From the NCBI RefSeq assembly GCF_001420995.1, contig NZ_CP012184.1, forward strand, positions 2,216,501 to 2,280,500: a DNA stretch of 64,000 nt. Reading direction: 5' to 3'. The notes under the pieces are model-generated. The model saw nothing but the letters and a program-made list of their open reading frames with translations. It searched no databases and was not told the DNA's origin. Made by a program: the position numbers and the translations under genes. Source of the DNA: Pseudonocardia sp. EC080619-01. Lineage in GTDB: Bacteria; Actinomycetota; Actinomycetes; Mycobacteriales; Pseudonocardiaceae. Of this stretch, positions 24,861-33,091 are shown piece after piece (position 1 is the stretch's first letter; each line of letters opens with the position of its first letter).

Positions 24861-24876
24861 CCCGAGCCGGCTCGGG
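24861..24876. repeat. 16-bp perfect palindrome between prmD and groEL
   Basis: CCCGAGCCGGCTCGGG in the 164-nt prmD-groEL spacer. It could act as an mRNA processing or stability hairpin or a regulator site. Confidence 0.4.
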
Positions 24877-24955
24877 TGTGTGGTGGGGCCCGCACCGGGT
24901 CGCTGCGCCATCAGCCCCGGGCGGTACGGCGTCGTGGTGGACGAACGGCCGGGCG

Positions 24956-25318
24956 TCAGTACACGGGCTTCAGGTCGAAGTCGATGTACTCGGCGGCGTC
25001 CTCGGGATTGGCGAACATGATCGTCTTGTCGTCGAGGTGGACCATGCGCCCGTAGTGGGTCGACATGTTCTCCTCGAACTCGGCCGCGTCGAACCAGCCG
25101 TCCTCGTGGCCGGCCTCCTCGTCCATCTCGGCGTAGTCGACCTCGAACTTGCCCTTGCCGTCGACGCGGATCATCGAGGGCAGGTGCTGCACGGTCACGT
25201 TGTCCTGACGGTCCAGGACGGTCGCGATCACCGAGCCGATCTGGTTGTTCATCAGCGTGAAGCCGCACATGTTCGAGGCGGTGCTGTCCTGCTTGAACGG
25301 GCTGTCGGTGCTGGTCAC
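24956..25318 (-). CDS. prmD: Propane monooxygenase coupling (effector) protein
   Basis: 120-residue MmoB/DmpM family protein, the cofactor-free regulator that docks on the hydroxylase and gates the diiron site. It contains NMCGFTLMNNQIGSVIATVL and HLPSMIRVDGKGKFEVDYAEM, both typical of the family, and an acidic centre (EEAGHEDGWFDAAEFEE). The GTG at 25318 overlaps the prmC stop (GTGA), so it is translationally coupled. It is cytoplasmic, a partner of PrmA, PrmB and PrmC. Confidence 0.93.
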   Translation of the reverse strand: MTSTDSPFKQDSTASNMCGFTLMNNQIGSVIATVLDRQDNVTVQHLPSMIRVDGKGKFEVDYAEMDEEAGHEDGWFDAAEFEENMSTHYGRMVHLDDKTIMFANPEDAAEYIDFDLKPVY

Positions 25319-26499
25319 TGCTTCAGCTCCTCGGGGACGTCGAGACCGAGATCGGCGCAGATCCCGGCGAAGCGGTTCTTCGCCCGGTCGAGGGAGTCCT
25401 CGAACGTCGGCGGCTTCGAGTCGGACTGGGACCACATCGGCTGCATCGTCCGTGCGGCCTCCAGCGCCTGCGGGACGTACGTCCGCAGCCATCCGCTCAT
25501 GAGTCCGCGGTTGTGCTCGGCGAACTCGCGGTCCTGGTTCAGCGGTGCGAAGCAGGCGACCGTCCAGCGCAGGTCGCGCTGGGCGTAGTCGTACTCGCCG
25601 GCACCCATGACGGTCGGCGTGACGAAGTCGCCGTTGGTGGCCGCGGACTGCATCACGAGGTTCGACCGGAACAGCTCCCCGACCAGCGGCTCGAAGACGC
25701 AGTTGGTCGCGAAGATCGCCTCGCCCCAGTCGTCCTGCACCGCGGTGAGCGCCTCGGTCAGCTTGCGGGCGCCCTGCCACTCCGGCGCGTTGTCCCACGC
25801 GTCGAGGTGTGCGGAGCCGTCGAAACCGTCGATCTCCTCGGAGAGGGTCAGGTTGTAGAGCGCGAGGTCCTGGGCGAACCGGATCTTGCGGGTGGAGTTG
25901 GCGGCCAGCGCCGTGTTGTGCATGTTGGTCGGCGCGGACCGCTCGTTGGACGCGAAGACGTACAGGCCGAGTACGTGCTCGATGTGCATCCAGGCGCCGA
26001 CGTTGCGCTCGACGAACCGGGCCCAGTTCGGGTTCCAGAGCTCGAACGCCTTCGCGTTGCGGGCGTTCTCGATGTTCTGGGTGAGCTGGCGGACGACGTT
26101 CGCGTTGTACCGGTAGAGGGACTGCTCCCATTCCTCGTTCGGATCCCGGAACTCGTGCCAGCCGTGGGCCGGCCAGTTCTTGACGTGCAGGCCGCCGGTC
26201 CCGATCCCGCGCTGCGGCTCGGGCTCGTCGACGCCCCAGGCCTTCAGCTTGGTCCAGTGCAGCGGGTAGCCGCCCTCACCGTTGGCGAACCCGTAGATCC
26301 AGCCCTGGGCGAGGTAGTGCCGCGGGTCCGGCTGGACCTCGACGGTGGTGTCCTCGTACAGGGTCTGCTTGCGCTTGGCGGGGTTGTAGTAGTTGTAGTG
26401 GCGCGCGCTCGAGCTCGAGTCCGGGAACTCCCGCGCCCCGGCCTCCGCGTCGGTGAAGACGGGCTTGGGAACGCTGCGCGTCTCCGGCTGTGTCGTCAT
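25315..26499 (-). CDS. prmC: Propane monooxygenase hydroxylase small (beta) subunit
   Basis: 394 residues, homologous to MmoY/PrmC. It is a ferritin-like helical protein that does not bind iron in this family. Recognisable blocks are REFPDSSSSARHYNYYNPAKRK near the N-terminus, RYNANVVRQLTQNIENARNAKAFELWNP, NERSAPTNMHNTALAANSTRKIRFAQDLALYNLTLSEEI and DWGEAIFATNCVFEPLVGELFRS. Its start overlaps the prmB stop (TGATG) and its stop overlaps the prmD start, so B, C and D are tightly coupled for equal expression. It supports the PrmA dimer. Confidence 0.95.
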   Translation of the reverse strand: MTTQPETRSVPKPVFTDAEAGAREFPDSSSSARHYNYYNPAKRKQTLYEDTTVEVQPDPRHYLAQGWIYGFANGEGGYPLHWTKLKAWGVDEPEPQRGIGTGGLHVKNWPAHGWHEFRDPNEEWEQSLYRYNANVVRQLTQNIENARNAKAFELWNPNWARFVERNVGAWMHIEHVLGLYVFASNERSAPTNMHNTALAANSTRKIRFAQDLALYNLTLSEEIDGFDGSAHLDAWDNAPEWQGARKLTEALTAVQDDWGEAIFATNCVFEPLVGELFRSNLVMQSAATNGDFVTPTVMGAGEYDYAQRDLRWTVACFAPLNQDREFAEHNRGLMSGWLRTYVPQALEAARTMQPMWSQSDSKPPTFEDSLDRAKNRFAGICADLGLDVPEELKQ

Positions 26500-27566
26500 C
26501 AGGATCCGTCGCCTTCCTGCTCACCGGTGGTGGTGAACCTGTCGTAGAAGATGTTCTGCTCGCTCACGCCCAGCTGGGTGAGCGTCGCGATCGCCGCGTC
26601 GACCATCGGCGGCGGTCCGCAGACGTAGGCATCGACTCCCTTCAGGTCGGCCTCGTGTTTCCGGACCACGTCGGTGATGAGTCCGGTCTCCCCGTCCCAC
26701 TCCGCGCTGCCGGCGTCCTCCGGCTCGGACAGCGCTGGCACGAAACGGAAGTCGGTGAGCTGGGGCGACAGCGCGGCGAGCTCCTTCTCGAAGCACAGGT
26801 CACGCACCGTCCGCGCGCCGTAGTAGAAGGTGGCGCGCCGCTCGACCCCGCCCTCCGCCATCGCCCGCAGCAGCCCCAGCACCGGCGCCATGCCGGCCCC
26901 GCCGCCGACGAAGATCAGCGGGGAGTTGCGGTTCTGCCGCAGGGTGAACGTCCCGAACGGGGCTTCGACCTCGAGCGTGTCGCCCACCTGGAGCTGCGTG
27001 TCGAGGTACTCGGAGAACAGGCCGTCCGGGTAGATCTTGACGACGAACTCGAGCAGGCCGTCCCGGTTGGGGACGTTCGCCATCGAGAACGAGCGGGTCT
27101 CCTCCGTGCCGGGCACGACGAAGTCCATGTACTGGCCGGGGAAGAACTTGATCTCGGCGGGCTCCACCAGCTTCACCGTGAGGTGGCGCATGTCGTGGGT
27201 GACCGGCTCGATCGAGACGACCTCCACGGTGCCCTTCGTGAGCGGCAGGCCGGACCGGATGATCTCCTCGTCGTAGTTGAGGAGCTCGATCACCAGGTCC
27301 TCGTACGCGTGCGCCCGGCAGAGCAGGGTGGAGCCCTCCTCCTTCTCGTAGTCGGGGAGCGCGAACGTCGAGTAGCTGTCGTACTCGATGTCCTCGCCCT
27401 CGAGGACGAACGACTTGCAGGCGGAGCACTGCCCCTCCTTGCAGCCGTGCATGAGCTGGACGCCCTGCTCGGCGGCCGCCCGGAGGATGGTCTGGTCCTC
27501 GTCGACCTCGATCTCGATGCCGACCGGTTCGAACCGCACGACGTGTTTGTCACCCACGGTCTTCAC
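26499..27566 (-). CDS. prmB: Propane monooxygenase reductase (2Fe-2S/FAD)
   Basis: 355 residues from GTG 27566, with GAGAGG 4 nt upstream. An N-terminal plant-type ferredoxin domain binds a 2Fe-2S cluster through C42, C47, C50 and C83 (HGCKEGQCSACK and LLCRAHA). A ferredoxin-NADP reductase module follows, with the FAD motif RSFSMANVP and the nucleotide motif FVGGGAGMAPVLGLL, and a C-terminal CGPPPMVDAA. It passes electrons from NAD(P)H to the PrmA diiron centre. It is the second gene of the operon, separated from prmA by 210 nt with two hairpins. Confidence 0.95.
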   Translation of the reverse strand: MKTVGDKHVVRFEPVGIEIEVDEDQTILRAAAEQGVQLMHGCKEGQCSACKSFVLEGEDIEYDSYSTFALPDYEKEEGSTLLCRAHAYEDLVIELLNYDEEIIRSGLPLTKGTVEVVSIEPVTHDMRHLTVKLVEPAEIKFFPGQYMDFVVPGTEETRSFSMANVPNRDGLLEFVVKIYPDGLFSEYLDTQLQVGDTLEVEAPFGTFTLRQNRNSPLIFVGGGAGMAPVLGLLRAMAEGGVERRATFYYGARTVRDLCFEKELAALSPQLTDFRFVPALSEPEDAGSAEWDGETGLITDVVRKHEADLKGVDAYVCGPPPMVDAAIATLTQLGVSEQNIFYDRFTTTGEQEGDGS

Positions 27567-27685
27567 ATCACCTCTCTGGCGCTCCCGCGGAGCGGGACCG
27601 CCGCACGACCGACGTGGTAAAAGCGACGAATCGGACAGATAGGGACACACGGGTCCCCGGTGCCCGGGCAGGACGGGCGGGGTGA

Positions 27686-27756
27686 CCCGGCCGGGAAGAC
27701 GACCTCCCGGCCGGGCCGCGGGAAGAGGGCCCCGTCATGGCGTGACGGGAGCCCTC
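27686..27756. terminator. Two intra-operon hairpins between prmA and prmB
   Basis: A perfect 11-bp stem, CCCGGCCGGGA ... TCCCGGCCGGG (27686-27696 / 27705-27715), and a second imperfect stem over 27725-27756 (GAGGGC-CCCGTCA with TGACGGGAGCCCTC). They lie just after the prmA stop and may act as partial terminators or as a 3' stabiliser of prmA mRNA. Confidence 0.6.
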
Positions 27757-27776
27757 CCCCCTCGCCTGACCCGCGC

Positions 27777-29429
27777 TCAGGCGTCGGTGGGCGCGGGCCG
27801 GCCCGCGGGGCCCTGGCGGTTGTAGTCCGCCGCGAAGGCCTCGCGCTCCGAGTCGCTCATCTCGTTGAGGATCACGTTCGGGCTCGCCAGGTGCGGCATC
27901 CGCCGCATGTGGTCCAGGGTCCACATCTTCTTCGGATCCAGGTCCAGGTGCGGCTGGGCCGTCAGCGTCTTGCCGTCGTCGCGGACGAAGCCCATGTCCT
28001 GGACGACGTCGGCCCAGTTCCAGCCGTGGTACAGCGTCTCCCACTCGCGGTGGCCGACGAGCTTGCCCATGTTCGGGGTCTCGCGACCCTGGTACACGGG
28101 GCGGAACGCCTCGGCGTCGGTCCAGCGGCAGACCTCGTGGCAGTACGTGCGCCACTGGCCGTCCACCTTGTCGACGACCATGTCCTCACGCACCAGGCAC
28201 GGGACCATGCAGGTCCAGCAGCGGTGCGGGTACACGTAGTCGACGTCCTCGGCGACGATCGCGTGGTGACCGTTCGGCTTGGCGAGGCGGTTGTAGTTCT
28301 CCCACCACTTGCCGTAGCGGTCGTACCAGCCCGGGTACTTGTACTCGAACCACTCGAAGTCCTCGTCGGTCATGCCGTCGATCCGCCAGTAGTTGGCGCA
28401 CCAGCCGGTGGCGAAGAACTGCGCGACCTCGTGGACGTAGCCCTTGTTCCAGATCTGGTTCCAGGACTCCTCGACCAGGTCGTGCGGGATGACGAGGCCG
28501 TACTTCTCGAGCGGCAGGAGGTACGAGCGGTAGTAGTCGTCGTAGATCCAGCGGCGCCACATCTCCGCGTAGGACTCGCGGTCCTTGCGGCGGTCCTTCG
28601 TGCCGTACTCGATGAAGGTGCCGATCGCGGCGTCGACGACGCGGTGGTTGTTCCACCACGCGTAGCGCAGGTCCCGCTCGAGCAGCTGGCGGTTGTCCTC
28701 GTCCGACAGCGCCATCAGCAGCGTGGCGTAGCCGTTCGAGATGTGCCGGGACTCGTCGGACTGCACCGAGTGGAAGACCGTCGGCAACAGGTAGTCGCCG
28801 TTCGCCGCGGCTTCTGCCGGCATCGCCACGAACAGCGTGTTCGTGAACGCCGTCTCCGCGACGATGGTCAGGTAGATCGACGCCGCGGTGATCGCGTCAC
28901 CGGTGATGAACCCCTCGGCGAACTGGCGGCCGATGGTGCCGCAGTAGTCCGACTGGAAGTTCCGCAGCGAGTTGTTGAACCCCGCCGGGTCGATGTAGTT
29001 GTTCATGTACAGGCGCTTGAGGTTCTGCTGGATCGTGCTGTGCCGAACCTCGTCGATCATCTGGATCGCCTGGCCGTTGTGCAGCTCCGGGTTCGGAACC
29101 ACGTGGAACAGCATCGGCATCGAGCGCGCCGCCGAGATCTCCGGCAACGGGATGATCGACAGGAAGAGCTTCTGCCACTCCAGCCAGCGCTCCTGCACCT
29201 GCCGGAACATGTTGCCGCGGATGGCGCCGTCCTGGGCACCGTAGACGCGGTGGTCCTTCTCCTCCTCCATCGGGAAGTACGAGCGCAGGACCTGCTTCAG
29301 CGGGTCCTTCTTCTGCGCCTTCTTGAAGGTGTAGTCGGTTCCGTACTTCATGTACGGCTCGTGGTACTGCGGCTCCCAGGAGAGCTCCTGGATCTTCTGG
29401 TGCGCCTTCGCCAAGCTCTGCCGACTCAC
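27777..29429 (-). CDS. prmA: Propane monooxygenase hydroxylase large (alpha) subunit, diiron
   Basis: 550-residue catalytic subunit of a soluble diiron monooxygenase (group 5, PrmA/MimA). The diiron ligands are E97 (PLPEISA), E127 and H130 (DEVRH), E192 (VAETAF), and E226 and H229 (DESRH). The spacings 30-3-62-34-3 are identical to MmoX of soluble methane monooxygenase. GTG start with GAGGAG upstream. It inserts oxygen into short alkanes; mycobacterial MimA and Gordonia/Rhodococcus PrmA act on propane, acetone or phenol. Which substrate applies here is not visible. First gene of prmA-B-C-D-groEL, divergent from a Fis-type activator. Confidence 0.96.
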   Translation of the reverse strand: MSRQSLAKAHQKIQELSWEPQYHEPYMKYGTDYTFKKAQKKDPLKQVLRSYFPMEEEKDHRVYGAQDGAIRGNMFRQVQERWLEWQKLFLSIIPLPEISAARSMPMLFHVVPNPELHNGQAIQMIDEVRHSTIQQNLKRLYMNNYIDPAGFNNSLRNFQSDYCGTIGRQFAEGFITGDAITAASIYLTIVAETAFTNTLFVAMPAEAAANGDYLLPTVFHSVQSDESRHISNGYATLLMALSDEDNRQLLERDLRYAWWNNHRVVDAAIGTFIEYGTKDRRKDRESYAEMWRRWIYDDYYRSYLLPLEKYGLVIPHDLVEESWNQIWNKGYVHEVAQFFATGWCANYWRIDGMTDEDFEWFEYKYPGWYDRYGKWWENYNRLAKPNGHHAIVAEDVDYVYPHRCWTCMVPCLVREDMVVDKVDGQWRTYCHEVCRWTDAEAFRPVYQGRETPNMGKLVGHREWETLYHGWNWADVVQDMGFVRDDGKTLTAQPHLDLDPKKMWTLDHMRRMPHLASPNVILNEMSDSEREAFAADYNRQGPAGRPAPTDA

Positions 29430-29869
29430 GTCGTCTCCTCACAGTGGTGGGTGGTGGTCGGATTCGGTCCGTGCTGGTCGCGCGTCGTCCGGTGGGCCGC
29501 CGTCACACGTCCTCCGCGGGTCCCCGCCGAGCGGGGAGAGTGCGTGCCGTGCGGTCCACCTCGCCCGACCGCCGGACCTCGGGGCGAACGCGGGTGCCCC
29601 GGGTGGAGATCGGTCGCGGGAGCGCCGGCCGGAGGTTCGCGAGTGGATCCCGCGGCTCATCGCCGGTCGTCCCGTGCTGCGAATCACACCGGGTCCGTAC
29701 GGCGACAGAGGTCTCAATATGAGACGCTGCCGCGCCGCCACGTCTGGTGATCTTCCTCTCACGGCGCGTACCGTCGCCGTCACACGATCGTCCGGAGCAG
29801 GTCACCGCTGCTCAGGCACCGGACGACGGGTGTGGTTCCCGATCTCGACGCACGGCGAGGAGGCCACGC
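29430..29869. other. Divergent control region between prmA and its regulator
   Basis: 440 bases with no credible gene. It carries the prmA ribosome site next to 29429, an AT-richer stretch with a GTCTCA-ATA-TGAGAC dyad at 29711-29725, and the GAGGAGG Shine-Dalgarno sequence of the regulator at 29857-29863. No sigma-54 type -24/-12 element is seen on either strand. Apparent frames of 100-114 codons here have low-complexity Arg/Pro translations and are rejected. Confidence 0.6.
29711..29725. promoter_or_regulatory. GTCTCA-ATA-TGAGAC dyad, candidate activator site
   Basis: A perfect 6-bp inverted repeat in an otherwise GC-rich 440-nt divergent region, 286 bp upstream of prmA. This is a plausible distance for an enhancer-like site of the Fis/GAF regulator. 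Confidence 0.45.
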
Positions 29870-31783
29870 GTGACATCCCTGCCCGACGGCGTGCGGGGCG
29901 GTACCGGAACCGCCGGTCCACCGGGCCCACGGCGCCCCGCGGACGACCCGATGAACGATCTCCTGGCCGCGTCGGCGACGTCGACGACCGCGGCGGAGCG
30001 CATCGCGGCCGCGCGCGACGCCTTCCTGCACAGCGACGACGTCGGCGCCGACGTCGTCCGGCCGCCGATCCTCGCCTCGTGGATCCGGTCGCGGGACATG
30101 GCCGTGCCGTACGACGCCATCGACCTGCCGGAGCTCGACCGCGAGACGGACAGCCCCCTGACCAGGGCGGCCCGGCCGATCGTGACCGAGCTGTGCGACC
30201 AGTTCACCACCGAGCCGGTCAGCCTCATCCTCTGCGACTCCGACGGCGTCGTGCTCGACCGGCGGACCGGGGACTCCGCGCTGGGCCAGCACCTCGACCG
30301 GGTGTGGCTGGCGCCCGGTTTCTCCTACGCCGAACGGCACGTCGGCACGAACGGCATCGGGACGGCCCTCGAGGGGCGCCGTCCGACCGCGGTGTTCGGG
30401 CACGAGCACTTCGTGGAGCACCTCGAGGACCTGGCCTGCGCGGGCGCGCCGATCCGGCACCCGATCACCGGCAAGATCCTCGGTGTGGTCGACCTGACCT
30501 GCTGGCGGCGGGAGGCGAACGCCCTGATGATGGCCACCGCGTCCACCACCGCCCGGCGGATCGAGGAGGCGCTGCTCGCCGCCTCCGGACGGCACGAACT
30601 GACCCTGCTGCACGACTACCTCGTCGCGGTGCAGCGCGCCGGGAACTCACCGGTGCTCGCCGTCGGCGACGACCTGGTGATGATGAACGACCGGGCCCGG
30701 GAGCTCATCGCCCCCGGCGACCAGGTGCCGCTGCTCGCCGACGCCACCGACGCCCTGCGCACCGGACGCTCCCGGCAGCTGGTGGTGGACCTCCCCAGCG
30801 GCGTGACCGCCCGGGTGCAGTGCCGCCCGAGCTGGGCCGAACCGGGATCGGCCGGCGGGGTGCTCCAGGTGACGCTGACCCACCGGGAGACCTCGTCACG
30901 GACGCCGGGGACACCGACCATCACCACCGCGCTGCCCACCGCCGTCGGGGCCGGGGCGCTGTGGACCAAGTGTGCGCAGGCCGTGGACCGGCACTTCCGC
31001 ACCAACGAGTGGGTCGTGCTGCAGGGCGAGCCAGGCTCCGGCCGGACGACGCTCGCCCGGGCCACCCACCACCTGCACTCCCCCGCCGGGCACGTGCGCG
31101 TCCTCGACGCCGCCGACTGCTCCCCGCGCTGGCTCGCCGAGGTGTCCGACGAGCTGGCGGGCCGCAGCGGGACCCTGGTGCTCCGCGACATCGACAAGCT
31201 GCCGCCGGCCGCGGCGACGGCGCTGACCGACCTCCTGGAACCGCAGCGGGAGTCGACCTGCCACGAGCGCCCGTGGGTGGTGGCCACCCGCGGGCCGGGC
31301 GCGGACGGCGTCTCGGAGAGCCCCGAGCTGACCGCGCTGCTGCGGGCCTTCCCCCGCACGATCGAGGTGCCGCCGCTGCGTCACCACGTCGAGGACGTCG
31401 CCGAGCTGGTGCCGTACCTGCTGGCCCGGCTGACCCGCGGCAGCGACCTGAGCTGCTCGCCGGAGGCGCTGCGGGTCCTGATGCGCAACCGCTGGCCGGG
31501 CAACGTCGAGCAGCTCTACCAGGTGCTGCGCAAGGTCGTGGCGCGCCGGCGGACCGGGACGATCCGGATCGAGGACCTCCCGCCGGAGGCGCGGGCACTG
31601 ACCCGCCGGGTGCTGACGCCGCTGGAGTCGATCGAGTGCGACGCCATCGTCGACGCGCTGCTCGATGCCGACGGGAACAAGGCCGAGGCGGCCCGGCGGC
31701 TCGGGATGAGCCGGGCGACGATCTACCGCAAGATCCGGGGCTACGGGATCGCCGTACCGGAGGGAGTCACCGCACCCGGGTGA
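29870..31783 (+). CDS. Fis-family (AcoR/MimR-like) transcriptional activator of the prm operon
   Basis: 637 residues from GTG 29870, with GAGGAGG 6 nt upstream. Residues about 60-230 form a GAF-type sensor (FSYAERHVGTNGIGTALEGRRP and HPITGKILGVVDLTCW are typical of AcoR). A PAS-like middle part is followed by a degenerate AAA+ module (Walker A GEPGSGRTT near residue 385). The C-terminal Fis HTH is EAARRLGMSRATIYRKI. The AAA+ module has no GAFTGA loop, so it does not activate sigma-54, as in other actinobacterial members. Divergent from prmA, it is the natural counterpart of MimR, which activates mim genes in mycobacteria. Confidence 0.9.
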   Translation: MTSLPDGVRGGTGTAGPPGPRRPADDPMNDLLAASATSTTAAERIAAARDAFLHSDDVGADVVRPPILASWIRSRDMAVPYDAIDLPELDRETDSPLTRAARPIVTELCDQFTTEPVSLILCDSDGVVLDRRTGDSALGQHLDRVWLAPGFSYAERHVGTNGIGTALEGRRPTAVFGHEHFVEHLEDLACAGAPIRHPITGKILGVVDLTCWRREANALMMATASTTARRIEEALLAASGRHELTLLHDYLVAVQRAGNSPVLAVGDDLVMMNDRARELIAPGDQVPLLADATDALRTGRSRQLVVDLPSGVTARVQCRPSWAEPGSAGGVLQVTLTHRETSSRTPGTPTITTALPTAVGAGALWTKCAQAVDRHFRTNEWVVLQGEPGSGRTTLARATHHLHSPAGHVRVLDAADCSPRWLAEVSDELAGRSGTLVLRDIDKLPPAAATALTDLLEPQRESTCHERPWVVATRGPGADGVSESPELTALLRAFPRTIEVPPLRHHVEDVAELVPYLLARLTRGSDLSCSPEALRVLMRNRWPGNVEQLYQVLRKVVARRRTGTIRIEDLPPEARALTRRVLTPLESIECDAIVDALLDADGNKAEAARRLGMSRATIYRKIRGYGIAVPEGVTAPG

Positions 31784-31813
31784 CCCCCTGCTCCGTCCCG
31801 GCTCCGTCCTGCA

Positions 31814-31861
31814 CCTCGCACGGGAACCCGTCGCTCGCAGCAGAACCGATCCCGTGCGAGG
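31814..31861. repeat. Intergenic inverted repeat CCTCGCACGGG ... CCCGTGCGAGG
   Basis: 11-bp perfect arms (31814-31824 / 31851-31861) 26 nt apart in the 144-nt gap after the regulator. The GCACGGG core resembles the hairpin arms in the repeat clusters at 12.7 and 15.8 kb. It could serve as the terminator of the regulator gene. Confidence 0.55.
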
Positions 31862-31927
31862 AGCGCGGACCCGTGCGAACTGCGCCGGCGCGACACCGGC
31901 ACCTCTGTTGATCTACGGTCCCTCCGC

Positions 31928-33031
31928 ATGGAACCGGACACTTCACCCCCGTGGCCGGACTCCGCGTTCCCCGCGGACCCGTACCCGGGCACCCGGCCCG
32001 ACGCGTCGTACGTCCACGACCAGGGGTGTTCGTTCCCGCTCACGGCGGACCCTGCGTGCCCGTCGGGGTGGCGGGTCGAGGACCGGTGCCTCGACGAGTG
32101 GCTGGCCGGCCGGGGCGCGCCGCCGTGCGCGGGGCGGGTGCCGGTCCTCGCCTACGGCTCGAACGCGAACCCGTCGAAGATCTCCTGGACGCGCGCCGAG
32201 CGCGGGCTGGCCGGGCCGGTCGTCGTCCTGCGGGTGCGGACGGAGGGCCTGGCCGCGGTCTGGTCGGCCGGGTACCGGGTGGTCGACGACCAGCGCCCGG
32301 CCACGCTCGCCGCGGTCCCGGGTGTCGTCGAGGAACACGCCGTCTGGCTGGCGGCTCCGGAGCAGTTCACCGCGCTCGACGTCGTCGAGGGGCGGTCGGC
32401 CGACCCGCCGCGGTACCGGCTCGCCCGGGTCGCGACCGGCGGCGTCGTCCTCGTCGACGGTGACGGCACGCTGGACCGTCCGTACGCCTACGTCGCACCC
32501 GTCGCGCCCACCGGGGACGAGCGCACCGACCGGCGTCCGCTGCTGGTGGACGGGGCCCCGGTGCGGTGCTCGTCGCTCGGCCAGGACGCCGCCCGGACGC
32601 TGTCCGGCACCCCCGGCGACGACGGGCTGGACGCGGCGACCGTCGACGGCGTCCCGCACCCGGACGGCTGGCCGGCGCGGGTGTTCGTCTACGGGTCCCT
32701 GATGCCCGGGCAGCGCGCCTGGCCGCTGATCCGGGAGCACGCCGCGCCGGAGGTCCTGCCGCAGCCCGGGTTCCTGCCGTCGGGCTCGGTCTCCGACACC
32801 GGGCACGGGTACCCGGCGCTCACCCTGGACGGTGGCCCCGGTGTCCCGGGCTACGTCGTCGAGCTCGCCGACCCGGTCGCGGCGCTGCCGTCGCTCGACG
32901 CCTACGAGGGCCCGGAGTACCGGCGGGTCCGGGTCACCGCCGAGGGCGGCGCCGTGCGCTGGGCCTGGTCGTGGATCTCGTCCGCCGACGGGCTCACCGC
33001 GCTGCCGCTCGGCTGGGCCGCGCGGAGCTGA
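31928..33031 (+). CDS. Two-domain gamma-glutamylcyclotransferase (AIG2)-like protein
   Basis: 367 residues with two copies of the AIG2/GGCT-type fold. The first begins VPVLAYGSNANPSKISW (about residue 70) and the second VFVYGSLMPGQRAWPLI (about residue 250). Each YGS motif is the nucleotide-like loop that binds the gamma-glutamyl moiety in GGCT enzymes. The second domain also has SLDAYEGPEYRRVRVT, which provides the conserved glutamate. The first domain is more divergent after its YGSN motif. It may act on gamma-glutamyl or related amide bonds. It stands alone with no operon partner and the substrate is unknown. Confidence 0.8.
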   Translation: MEPDTSPPWPDSAFPADPYPGTRPDASYVHDQGCSFPLTADPACPSGWRVEDRCLDEWLAGRGAPPCAGRVPVLAYGSNANPSKISWTRAERGLAGPVVVLRVRTEGLAAVWSAGYRVVDDQRPATLAAVPGVVEEHAVWLAAPEQFTALDVVEGRSADPPRYRLARVATGGVVLVDGDGTLDRPYAYVAPVAPTGDERTDRRPLLVDGAPVRCSSLGQDAARTLSGTPGDDGLDAATVDGVPHPDGWPARVFVYGSLMPGQRAWPLIREHAAPEVLPQPGFLPSGSVSDTGHGYPALTLDGGPGVPGYVVELADPVAALPSLDAYEGPEYRRVRVTAEGGAVRWAWSWISSADGLTALPLGWAARS

Positions 33032-33091
33032 CACGACGACGGGCCCGCCTCCGACCTGCGGAGACGGGCCCGGTGAGTCGTGCGGGACGGG

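Noticed and set aside
24792..24955. CIRCE/HrcA or HspR element before groEL
   Set aside because: No TTAGCACTC-N9-GAGTGCTAA or HAIR-like sequence is present. Only an unrelated GC palindrome was found.
21854..29429. Methane monooxygenase (sMMO) or toluene monooxygenase operon
   Set aside because: The gene order alpha-reductase-beta-coupling protein with no gamma subunit, and the sequence of PrmA, fit the propane/mim group. No mmoZ or Rieske ferredoxin gene is present.
29430..29869. Sigma-54 promoter for prmA
   Set aside because: No TGGCAC-N5-TTGC element occurs on the required strand, the activator lacks GAFTGA, and actinobacteria generally lack sigma-54.
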